DNA from: JBDTVS01 sp040007095
GTDB lineage: Bacteria > Acidobacteriota > Vicinamibacteria > Vicinamibacterales > CAVVIG01
Reading direction: 5' to 3'
DNA: 64,000 bases
Assembly: GCA_040007095.1 (NCBI GenBank)
Contig: JBDTVS010000058.1
Location: 1 to 64,000, forward strand
The notes below the pieces were generated by a model. It was given only the letters and a program-made list of their open reading frames with translations, was not told where the DNA came from and did no database searches. The position numbers and the translations under genes were made by a program. Positions 54,414-61,552 of this stretch are shown piece after piece (the stretch's first letter is position 1; each line of letters opens with the position of its first letter).

Positions 54414-55106
54414 ATGGCTCTGAGACCAGGCGGCGAACTAGCGACCCGGCCACTCCATTTCATCTGGATCTGCGATTGTTCCGGATCGATGGCGGTCGAC
54501 GGCAAGATCCAGTCGTTGAACAACGCGATCCGCGAAGCCGTTCCGCACATGCAGAAGATCGCCGACGAGAATCCCAACGCTCAGGTGCTGGTGCGTTCGT
54601 TGATGTTCTCGACCGGCGCCAGTTGGCATGTGTCGCAACCGACGCCGATCGCCAGCTTCACCTGGTCTGATTTGACCGCCGACGGCGTCACCGACATGGG
54701 TCAGGCACTCTCGTCGGTCGCGAAGGAACTGCGCATTCCACCGATGACCGATCGCGCGCTGCCACCGGTGCTGGTGCTGATTTCCGACGGCCGTCCCACC
54801 GACGACTGGAACGCGGGGCTCAAGGAACTGATGTCGCTTCCCTGGGGAAAGAAATCGGTGCGCGTCGCGATTGCGATTGGCGACGATGCGGACCTCGACG
54901 TGCTGCAGGAATTTATCGGTCCAACCGGTCCGGCGCCGCTGCAGGCGAACAATCCAGAAGCGCTCGTCGGGTACATCAGGTGGGTATCGACGGTCGTGCT
55001 GCAATCGGTGTCGCAGCCCGCGAGCCAGGTCGATCCGAACGCCGCACTGATCCCCGAGGCGCCAAGCGCAGACGATCTCGGCGCGGCCGCGGCCACCATC
55101 TGGTAA
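54414..55106 (+). CDS. VWA-domain protein, TerY/YegL type
   Basis: A 230-residue protein that is essentially one VWA domain. The MIDAS metal site is complete: DCSGS (21-25), the Thr in TADGVTDMG and the Asp in LISDGRPTDD. Proteins of this kind form the first gene of TerY-P triads and match YegL of E. coli. It is predicted to bind a phosphoprotein or stress-related ligand through the metal. Its stop overlaps the start of the PP2C gene by one base (TAATG), so the three genes are one operon. A good ribosome binding site GAGAGGA precedes it. Confidence 0.88.
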   Translation: MALRPGGELATRPLHFIWICDCSGSMAVDGKIQSLNNAIREAVPHMQKIADENPNAQVLVRSLMFSTGASWHVSQPTPIASFTWSDLTADGVTDMGQALSSVAKELRIPPMTDRALPPVLVLISDGRPTDDWNAGLKELMSLPWGKKSVRVAIAIGDDADLDVLQEFIGPTGPAPLQANNPEALVGYIRWVSTVVLQSVSQPASQVDPNAALIPEAPSADDLGAAAATIW

Positions 55107-56185
55107 TGAACGGCGGCGTTTCAGCGTGGCAGCTGATCGGTGAGTGCGTTCGTGGCGCGTCCCACGTGCGGAACGTTTCGCCGAATCAGGATGCGATTGC
55201 GTGGCGAGTCGATTCGACGACGAACCGTGCGGCCATCATGGCCGTGTCCGACGGTCACGGCAGCGCGAAGTGCTTTCGAAGCGATGCGGGGTCCAGGCTC
55301 GCCGTGAACGCGGCCCTTCGCATCCTGGAAAGTTTTGCATGCAATCCCGCGCCGGTGGATCTGACGGCAGTGGATGGTCAGGCGGCGGATGGTACCGCGG
55401 CGGATGCCAAGGCGAACGATGGCATCGAAGCCGGGCGCAATGGGCCTGATGGGAACGGGGCCGCGCCCGATCGCCACTCCCGACTGGCTCAGAACATCGT
55501 CCTCGAATGGCAGAAGGATGTCGACGCGGCGCTAGAGGAGCATCCGCTTTCAACCGAGGAGATGGAGTCGCTCGAGGCGCGAGAGGGCGCCGCGGCTCGT
55601 CAGGCCGTGGACCGCAATCCTCGCCTGGCTTACGGCGCCACGCTGCTTGCCGCGGTGATTACCGATGCCTACATCCTCTACCTTCAGCTCGGCGACGGCG
55701 ACATCGTCACCGTCTCGGATACGGGGGCCGCGAGCCGGCCGCTCGAACACGATCAGCGGTTGTTCGCGAACGAGACGACGTCGCTCTGCGCCCGAGACGC
55801 CTGGCGCGAGATTCGCGTTCGCTGCGACGAACCGGCCGAACCGGCGCCCGCGTTGATCCTGCTGTCAACCGACGGCTACGCCAATTCCTTCAGAACCGAT
55901 GCGGGATTTCTGGCGGTGGGATCGGATCTGCTCGAGATCATCCGCGCCGAAGGGCTCGACAGCGTCGGCGGTCATCTGGAGGGCTGGCTGACCGAGACGT
56001 CCCAGGGCGGCAGCGGCGATGACATTACACTTGGCATTCTGTGCCGGATGGACGCGGTCGCGTCGTCCAGTAGGTCGTCCAGTAGGTCGTCCAGTAGGTC
56101 GTCCAGCAGGTCGTCCAGCAGATCGCCCGGCGACGACCCGGCGATCCCGCCCGGACCCGCGGACACAACCGAAGTGGCCCGTTGA
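55106..56185 (+). CDS. PP2C-family phosphatase, YegK type
   Basis: A 359-residue PPM phosphatase. Metal and catalytic motifs are in order: SPNQDAIAWRV, VSDGHGS, LQLGDGDIVTVSD, LLSTDGYANSF and GSGDDITLG. A long Ala/Asp/Asn-rich insert (about 80-125; TAVDGQAADGTAADAKANDG) separates the early motifs. The C-terminus carries a Ser/Arg repeat (SSRSSSRSSSRSSSRS) encoded by five 12-base repeats at 56068-56127. It probably removes phosphates set by the following kinase. The start ATG is fixed by overlap with the VWA stop. Confidence 0.88.
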   Translation: MNGGVSAWQLIGECVRGASHVRNVSPNQDAIAWRVDSTTNRAAIMAVSDGHGSAKCFRSDAGSRLAVNAALRILESFACNPAPVDLTAVDGQAADGTAADAKANDGIEAGRNGPDGNGAAPDRHSRLAQNIVLEWQKDVDAALEEHPLSTEEMESLEAREGAAARQAVDRNPRLAYGATLLAAVITDAYILYLQLGDGDIVTVSDTGAASRPLEHDQRLFANETTSLCARDAWREIRVRCDEPAEPAPALILLSTDGYANSFRTDAGFLAVGSDLLEIIRAEGLDSVGGHLEGWLTETSQGGSGDDITLGILCRMDAVASSSRSSSRSSSRSSSRSSSRSPGDDPAIPPGPADTTEVAR

Positions 56186-57504
56186 ACCAGATCCTCGAGA
56201 CCAATCAGATCGTACGGACCAGCCCTTCGGCCCTGCAGTGCCGGGTTCTGCGGCTGCTCGGGGGCGGCGGACAGGGCGAAGTCTATCTGGCCGATCTCCA
56301 CGGCAAGCTGGTCGCCTTGAAGTGGTATCGGCCGATCGCGGCCACGCCACGGCAGCAGACCGGACTCGAAGAGCTCGTGAGGAAGGGGTCTCCAGACGAG
56401 CGGTTTCTCTGGCCGCTCGAGCTGGCGTTCGACCCCCAGACTCCCGGATTCGGGTACGTGATGCTGCTGCGCGAGCCGCGCTTCAAGAGCCTCTACGATC
56501 TGATGAAGTGCCGGATCGCGCCGAGCTTTCGCACGCTCGCCACGGTCGGCCTGTCGCTGTCGGACGCGTTCCTCCGCTTGCATTCCCAGGGCCTCTGCTA
56601 CCGGGACATCAATTTCGGCAACGTGTTCTTCGATCCCGATACCGGCGAGGTTCTGATTTGCGATAACGACAACGTCGCGGTTGACGGAGAAGACGAGGGC
56701 GTGCTCGGCACGCCGCGTTTCATGGCGCCCGAGATCGTGCGCGGCGACGCCAGGCCGACGTCGCAATCCGATTTGTTCTCGCTGGCCGTGCTGCTCTTCT
56801 ACATCTTCATGGTGCACCACCCGCTCGAAGGTGCCCAGGAAGCGTCGATCAAGGCGCTCGATGCGCCGGCGATGAAGTGGCTGTACGGCACCAAGCCGGT
56901 ATTCATCTTCGATCCCGTCGATCGATGCAATGCGCCGGTGCCCGGACTGCACGACAACGCGGTGATCTACTGGTCGATCTACCCGCAGTTTTTCCGCGAC
57001 CTCTTCACCAAGGCGTTCACCGACGGGATCCGTGATCCGCGCAACGGCAGGGTGCGCGAGAGTGAATGGCGCGCCACGATGGTCCGGCTGCGGGACTCGA
57101 TCGTTTATTGTCCCGCCTGCAATGAGCAGAACTTCTACGACGGCGACGCGCTGAAAGCGTCCGGCGGCAAGGCACCAGCATGCTGGGCCTGTCAGAAGGA
57201 GGTTCGCCTGCCGCCGCGAATCCGGATCGGCAAGAGCACAATCGTGATGCTCAACCACGACACGCGCCTGTTCCCGCACCATGTGGACGACCGCTGCGGC
57301 TACGATTTCTCCGAGCCGATCGCGGAGGTGGCGAAGCATCCGACCGACGCGCGGATCTGGGGGCTCAAGAACGTCTCGAAGACACAATGGACCGGCCAGA
57401 TCGCCGACGGCACGACCAGGGATGTGCCGCCAGGACGCAGCGTAACGCTGGCGGCCGGGACACGGATCAATTTCGGTCAGCGAGAGGGCGAGATTCGGGT
57501 GTGA
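56182..57504 (+). CDS. protein kinase with zinc ribbon and C-terminal GLKN domain (YegI-type)
   Basis: A 440-residue protein from a TTG overlapping the PP2C stop (TTGA). The N-terminal kinase has LLGGGGQGEVYLADLHGKLV (Gly-rich loop), VALKWYRP (Lys) and a variant catalytic loop CYRDINFGNVFFDPDTGEV, then ICDNDNVAV in place of DFG, followed by GTPRFMAPEIVRGD. After the kinase comes a zinc ribbon (CPACNEQNF ... CWACQKEV, about 311-340) and a GLKN unit (HPTDARIWGLKNVSKTQWTG; VPPGRSVTLAAGTRINFG; about 350-440). The latter is shared with two membrane proteins upstream. Likely partner of the PP2C and VWA genes. Confidence 0.88.
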   Translation: MNQILETNQIVRTSPSALQCRVLRLLGGGGQGEVYLADLHGKLVALKWYRPIAATPRQQTGLEELVRKGSPDERFLWPLELAFDPQTPGFGYVMLLREPRFKSLYDLMKCRIAPSFRTLATVGLSLSDAFLRLHSQGLCYRDINFGNVFFDPDTGEVLICDNDNVAVDGEDEGVLGTPRFMAPEIVRGDARPTSQSDLFSLAVLLFYIFMVHHPLEGAQEASIKALDAPAMKWLYGTKPVFIFDPVDRCNAPVPGLHDNAVIYWSIYPQFFRDLFTKAFTDGIRDPRNGRVRESEWRATMVRLRDSIVYCPACNEQNFYDGDALKASGGKAPACWACQKEVRLPPRIRIGKSTIVMLNHDTRLFPHHVDDRCGYDFSEPIAEVAKHPTDARIWGLKNVSKTQWTGQIADGTTRDVPPGRSVTLAAGTRINFGQREGEIRV

Positions 57505-57509
57505 GCCTG

Positions 57510-57560
57510 ATGCCGTTGGGAAATTCCGTAACGGTTTGTGGCCTGAGACCAGGGCGCTCC
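57510..57560. repeat. inverted-repeat element, truncated copy (left arm)
   Basis: ATGCCGTTGGGAAATTCCGT then AACGGTTTGTGGCCTGAGAC and CAGGGCGCTCC matches the left arm of the element at 34549. The following AGGCAAGCGACGAGCAACGT resembles part of the GC-rich repeat at 93-180. Confidence 0.6.
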
Positions 57561-57659
57561 AGGCAAGCGACGAGCAACGTGAGCAGGCGATAGACAGCGG
57601 ACCAGAATGTTTATGTGATTCGTTTCGGTTCCCACACCGAACGGTTTTGCGGATCAGCC

Positions 57660-58523
57660 ATGGATAATCAGCCACGACAGAGCCTTCGCGACCTCGTTGC
57701 CAAGCACGGCAAGAACGTCTGTGACGACCCACGGCGATGCGAAGCGTTGTTGCGGGACGCCTGCGGGGCGCACAAACGCGAACTGAACATCCTGATGAAC
57801 GCGCTCCGCGAGCGCGTGCCGACGGACCTGCAGACGGGCGATCCCAGACTGCCGCAGGACATCCTGTTGTCGCGGCTCACGACCCGGCTGACGGACCTCG
57901 GGCTGGCCGAGGATGCGGCGCGATGGTCGGTGGATTCATGGGCCCTCGCGCTCGGCGTGATCGCGAAGCCGCGTCCCGATGCGCCGGCGGCGGCGCCATC
58001 CCAAGGTCCGACCGGGACAACGCAGCGCACAGCGACGCCGAAGCCGCCGAAGCCGACGACACCGGTGGTCGCGGCGAAACCCGTGGTCGCGGTGAAGCGT
58101 CCGTCGAGCGCATCACCTTCGTCGAGTGGATCATCGTCGCCGGGCACTGGCACCTTCGCAAGCCGCTCGACGCCGTCGACGCCCACCGTCTCCTCCGGAC
58201 CCAGTCGTGCGGGCGCGTCACCGCCGCCGGCAAGCAACCCCGCGAAGAGCGGTGGCTCTTCCGGATCGGGCGGAGCCCTCCAAGGCTTGTGGGAGTTTGG
58301 AGGGTTCCTCCTCTCGATTCCGCTGCTGTTCGGATCGGCCATCGTTGTCGCCGGAGCGATGTTCTGGACGCTCTCTCAGATGGGATATGAGTACAAGCAG
58401 CTGTCGTCCACCGCTCAAGCCCTGATAGGCATCCTTTTCCTCGGATTGACGGTCCTCGTGATGGGGGCCATCGTAGCCCTATTCGAAAAGCTCAAGGAGC
58501 TGTTTACGCAGTCTCCGAAGTAG
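57660..58523 (+). CDS. helical-domain membrane protein of the signalling island
   Basis: About 287 residues from the ATG at 57660. The N-terminal 60 residues (LRDLVAKHGKNVCDDPRRCE then ALLRDACGAHKRELNILMNA) form a small helical domain that recurs beside kinases, VWA and other signalling proteins in bacteria. A long Pro/Ser/Thr/Ala-rich linker follows (about 110-215), then two membrane helices (GGFLLSIPLLFGSAIVVAGA and LIGILFLGLTVLVMGAIVAL). It probably couples the cytosolic kinase system to the membrane. It stands 155 bp after the kinase gene with repeat debris between. Confidence 0.7.
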   Translation: MDNQPRQSLRDLVAKHGKNVCDDPRRCEALLRDACGAHKRELNILMNALRERVPTDLQTGDPRLPQDILLSRLTTRLTDLGLAEDAARWSVDSWALALGVIAKPRPDAPAAAPSQGPTGTTQRTATPKPPKPTTPVVAAKPVVAVKRPSSASPSSSGSSSPGTGTFASRSTPSTPTVSSGPSRAGASPPPASNPAKSGGSSGSGGALQGLWEFGGFLLSIPLLFGSAIVVAGAMFWTLSQMGYEYKQLSSTAQALIGILFLGLTVLVMGAIVALFEKLKELFTQSPK

Positions 58524-58781
58524 GGACGTTCGAACGACCTCTCTGCTTTCATAGCCGGCCGGAATCGAACGAAAGACTGAGCCGGGATTCCACGTGCCAT
58601 TGGTGCCGTCGTAGGGTTCGAAGACGGGCGCTGCCGTGTCTTTGTAGATGATGCAGCACGATGCGGCCGGGCTGACGGGGCCGACCCACGGACATGCCCA
58701 CGCGCCCTCCGACGCATCCTCGGTCCCGTGGTTGGCGTGCCGGCACGAGCCGCAGGTGTCAGCCGCGACGTTGTGGGTCAA
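58479..58781 (-). CDS. possible small Cys-rich protein
   Basis: A 100-residue frame with a TTG start: DTCGSCRHANHGTEDASEGA, then WACPWVGPVSPAASCCIIYK. The Cys pattern CxxC ... C ... CC could bind metal. The last 14 residues overlap the end of the previous gene antisense. No family is recognised, and no good ribosome binding site is seen. It may be spurious. Confidence 0.3.
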   Translation of the reverse strand: MTHNVAADTCGSCRHANHGTEDASEGAWACPWVGPVSPAASCCIIYKDTAAPVFEPYDGTNGTWNPGSVFRSIPAGYESREVVRTSLLRRLRKQLLELFE

Positions 58782-58785
58782 CGTT

Positions 58786-59026
58786 CATGCCTTCCGGAAA
58801 TTCAAGCGCGAGCATGACCAAAAAATAAGTCGCTTTGCGAACAGCTCGGCGCCGCGGGAAACCGCTGCTCCGGGTTGTGGATACAGCAGGCGCAGCTCCG
58901 CGAGCTGCGCCGGACTTGGCCCTTCGTGCGCGCTTTCCCGTCTGTCGCAAGCGTCGCGGCGCTCGCAACGTTCGCTCTCGCGACCCATTTTCCGGTCATT
59001 TCGTCAGTGCAGTAATTTCCGAAAGG
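58786..59026. repeat. inverted-repeat element, complete copy 3
   Basis: The left arm TCCGGAAATTCAAGCGCGAG with ATGACCAAAAAATAAGTCGC pairs with the right arm GCGACCCATTTTCCGGTCAT and GTAATTTCCGAAAG. The central hairpin GGCGCAGCTC-CGC-GAGCTGCGCC (58889-58911) is identical to that of copy 2. The rest of the 58524-59236 gap holds no other recognised element. Confidence 0.8.
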
Positions 59027-59236
59027 CCTGCTCATTATCACCGCGTTCGGCCACTTCGCTGTGCGCCTGGCCTGAATCGGCAGCAGCGCGGGCTGGACAT
59101 CGTATGCTGTACGAGTGCCAGCACAGAGCAGGAACACCACTTTGCGCGACGCTCTCAAGGTTCGGTCCGCGGTCGATTTTCGGCCAGTGTGTCCAAAGGA
59201 ATCTAACAAAGCCTCATAGGTACGGGAAGGATTGAG

Positions 59237-59998
59237 ATGGGGTACGTAGACATCCATAGCCACGTGCTCTACGGGCTGGACGATGGAGCGGAGACGCGCG
59301 AGGAGAGCGTGCAGATGCTCGAACTGGCCGTCCGGTCGGGCACGACTGATATCGTCGCGACGCCGCATGCGAATGGGCGATACCGATTCGCGCCCCACTT
59401 GATCGCGGAACAGATCGCCGAGCTCAGCGCCGGGACCGAGCTGCGTATCTATCCAGGCTGCGATTTTCATCTGCAGTTCGACAACATCGAGGATGCGGTC
59501 GCCCATCCCGAGAAGTACACTATCAATCACAAGGGCTATCTGCTGGTCGAGTTCCCCGATGTCGGTTTCTTCACCGAAACCGACGCGATTCTCGGCCGGC
59601 TGCTCGACGGCGGCATGGTGCCCATCGTCACGCACCCCGAGCGCAACCGGGAGTTGCGTCGCCACCTGGACGATATCGCGCGGTGGGTCCAGATCGGTTG
59701 CTACGTGCAAGTGACCGCGGGATCGTACACAGGGACGTTCGGCAAGGGCGCACGACAGACTGCGAACGAGCTGATGCATCGCGGCCTGACGCACTTCGTG
59801 GCAAGCGATGCGCACGATGTCCAGTTCCGGTCGCCAAGCCTGCTCGAGGCGTACACCTTGCTCGCCGACGAGTGGGGCGAGGATCTGATCCGGCCGCTGT
59901 TCGTGGAAAACCCGAGAGCAGTGTTGACAGGGGCCGCGGTGGACTTCGAACTGCCACCGACCAGCGTCCGGCGGCGGAAGTGGTATCAGTTCTGGTGA
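59237..59998 (+). CDS. CpsB/YwqE-type PHP tyrosine phosphatase
   Basis: A 253-residue PHP-domain protein with the metal motifs DIHSHVLYGLDDGA, ATPHANGRYRF, VTHPERN and SDAHDVQ. This is the CpsB/CapC family, manganese-dependent tyrosine phosphatases that control capsule and exopolysaccharide synthesis by acting on the BY-kinase. The ribosome binding site GGGAAGGA precedes the ATG. It marks the start of an exopolysaccharide region continued by the O-antigen ligase gene at 62559; the kinase is not in the window. Confidence 0.9.
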   Translation: MGYVDIHSHVLYGLDDGAETREESVQMLELAVRSGTTDIVATPHANGRYRFAPHLIAEQIAELSAGTELRIYPGCDFHLQFDNIEDAVAHPEKYTINHKGYLLVEFPDVGFFTETDAILGRLLDGGMVPIVTHPERNRELRRHLDDIARWVQIGCYVQVTAGSYTGTFGKGARQTANELMHRGLTHFVASDAHDVQFRSPSLLEAYTLLADEWGEDLIRPLFVENPRAVLTGAAVDFELPPTSVRRRKWYQFW

Positions 59999-60040
59999 GC
60001 TCTTCCGTGAAGAATGAGCTTTGATCCAGAGGTCGCAAAG

Positions 60041-60143
60041 AACTCCTCCTGTTCTTGCGTTCTCCAGCAATCTTGCAGCTTTCTAACTTCTGCCTTCTGA
60101 GTTTTGAGTTTCAGTTCGGCGGCGTCTTTTCAGCAGCCGTTAG
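60041..60143 (+). repeat. AT-richer intergenic repeat with terminal hairpin, copy 3
   Basis: The end TTCTGAGTTTTGAGTTTCAG then TTCGGCGGCGTCTTTTCAGC and AGCCG aligns with the copies at 27475 and 36871; the front is more diverged. As in copy 1, it lies between convergent genes. Confidence 0.6.
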
Positions 60144-60490
60144 GATGTTGCGGCTTCAGTGGCGGGTCGTCGCCAATCGCGGTATTGCAGGCGGCAGCTG
60201 TAGCACCGGTTAAGCGGGGCCCCGGTCAGCCTGAGCAGCAGGCTGAGGGGATGGCGCGACATCGAATCGATCCGATCGCGCTTCTTCATCCGGTGCACGT
60301 TCGGCGTGCCGCAGCGGATGCAGTGCGAGTAGCGGGAAAAGGCGAACGTGAGGATGCCGCCGCTGCGCAGGCGCGACCGCTTCAGACGACGGCCGCATTT
60401 CCTGCAGCGGAAGACGTCGGAATAGAGGAGCTTCTGCGCCAGCGTTCGATGCGTCCGCATCATGTGCCTCGCGCAGTCGGGGCATTGCAT
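60140..60490 (-). CDS. zinc-ribbon protein with four CxxC pairs
   Basis: A 116-residue protein: MQCPDCARHMMRTHRTLAQK, FRCRKCGRRLKRSRLR, YSHCIRCGTPNVHRMKKRDR and NRCYSCRLQYRDWRRP. Four CxxC pairs make two zinc ribbons. I recall similar small proteins in Acidobacteriota (the RMKKRDRID... and LQYRDWR parts), without known function. The frame continues upstream, but the ATG at 60490 begins the first CxxC and is the better start. It is convergent with the CpsB gene. Confidence 0.7.
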   Translation of the reverse strand: MQCPDCARHMMRTHRTLAQKLLYSDVFRCRKCGRRLKRSRLRSGGILTFAFSRYSHCIRCGTPNVHRMKKRDRIDSMSRHPLSLLLRLTGAPLNRCYSCRLQYRDWRRPATEAATS

Positions 60491-60586
60491 GGCGGCGGAA
60501 TAATACCTCGGGATCGACGCGGCAGACTGCGTGCACGTCGTATTTATTGACGGTCCCTGCGAGCTACACTGGGACGGCCGTAACTC

Positions 60587-61339
60587 ATGCACGCCATTGC
60601 GCGATTGTGGTTCGCCAGTTTCCTCGTATTTACCTGTGCATCGTGTGCCGGCAATTCCGCCGCTGCGCCCACGGCATCGCCGACGCCCACGACTACAACG
60701 ACCGTCCGCACCACAACGACTGTGCCCGCCACGACGACTGTGCCAGCCCCGGTCCCAACGCCTGCACCGACGTCGCCCGGCCCGCTCGCCCTCAGCAGGA
60801 GTCTCTGGCAGACAATCAGCACGCCGCAGAATTTTCCGCTGGCCAACGACGCCAGCGGCAGCTTGACGTTCGACTTCCCGTCGGCGCCCAGCTCGATGGG
60901 TTACGTGTACAGCACGCGCCCTCCCAGCACGATCTCCGGCCGAGTCGTGGTGTCGCTGCAGGTGACGACGACGGGCGCGCCGGTGTTCAACTACGCGGCG
61001 CCCGACAACACGTGCGTGGTGCCCGCGAAGGTGCGACCGTTTTTCTGGGCGCACCAGAACTCGTTTGCAGAGTTCGACCGGTGGTGGGCCAACCCGATTG
61101 CCTACCAACTGGCGGGCGGATCCACGACGATCATCGTGCCGCTCGTCCCGGAACAGTGGTCGAGCGTGAACGGCAAGTTCGGCAATGCCGATGCGGGCGC
61201 GCTTGCCGGGTTCCAGGCCGCGATCAAGTCCGTCAGCAGCCTCGGCCTGACGTTCGGCGGCGGCTGCTTCTTCGGACACGGCGTCGACGTGTCCGGCGGG
61301 ACTGCCAGATTCGTGCTGTCAGGCTATAGCCTGGAGTGA
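60587..61339 (+). CDS. hypothetical lipoprotein with Thr/Pro linker
   Basis: A 250-residue protein with an N-terminal lipobox-like stretch (FASFLVFTCASCAGNS). A Thr/Pro/Val repeat follows (TTTTTVRTTTTVPATTTVPA), probably an extended surface linker. The rest (about 75-250) is beta-rich: FDFPSAPSSMGYVYSTRPPS, NYAAPDNTCVVPAKVRPFFW and FGGGCFFGHGVDVSGGTARF, like a carbohydrate-binding or jelly-roll domain. The domain is not one I can name. It is divergent from the zinc-ribbon gene. Confidence 0.65.
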   Translation: MHAIARLWFASFLVFTCASCAGNSAAAPTASPTPTTTTTVRTTTTVPATTTVPAPVPTPAPTSPGPLALSRSLWQTISTPQNFPLANDASGSLTFDFPSAPSSMGYVYSTRPPSTISGRVVVSLQVTTTGAPVFNYAAPDNTCVVPAKVRPFFWAHQNSFAEFDRWWANPIAYQLAGGSTTIIVPLVPEQWSSVNGKFGNADAGALAGFQAAIKSVSSLGLTFGGGCFFGHGVDVSGGTARFVLSGYSLE

Positions 61340-61552
61340 CCAAGTGCGGCTACTGGACTCCCGGCGCCCTGCCGCGGGGGAAGCGCTGCGGCCCACGTTT
61401 CACAACAAATTTCTCGGCAGACGCCTATTCATTTCCTCAGGGAACGGCCAAGCGGCTCTTTGGTACATTGACGTCTTTAAGGCGTTGTTCTTGAGACAGA
61501 CGCGTGCTACCATGTCGCCCTAAATCGTCCTAAGCCAAGCTGAGCCTGACTT

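Noticed and set aside
61440..61552. Promoter for the Cys-rich repeat protein
   Set aside because: TTGAGA and TACCAT are 11 bp apart, too close for a sigma-70 promoter; no other pair fits.
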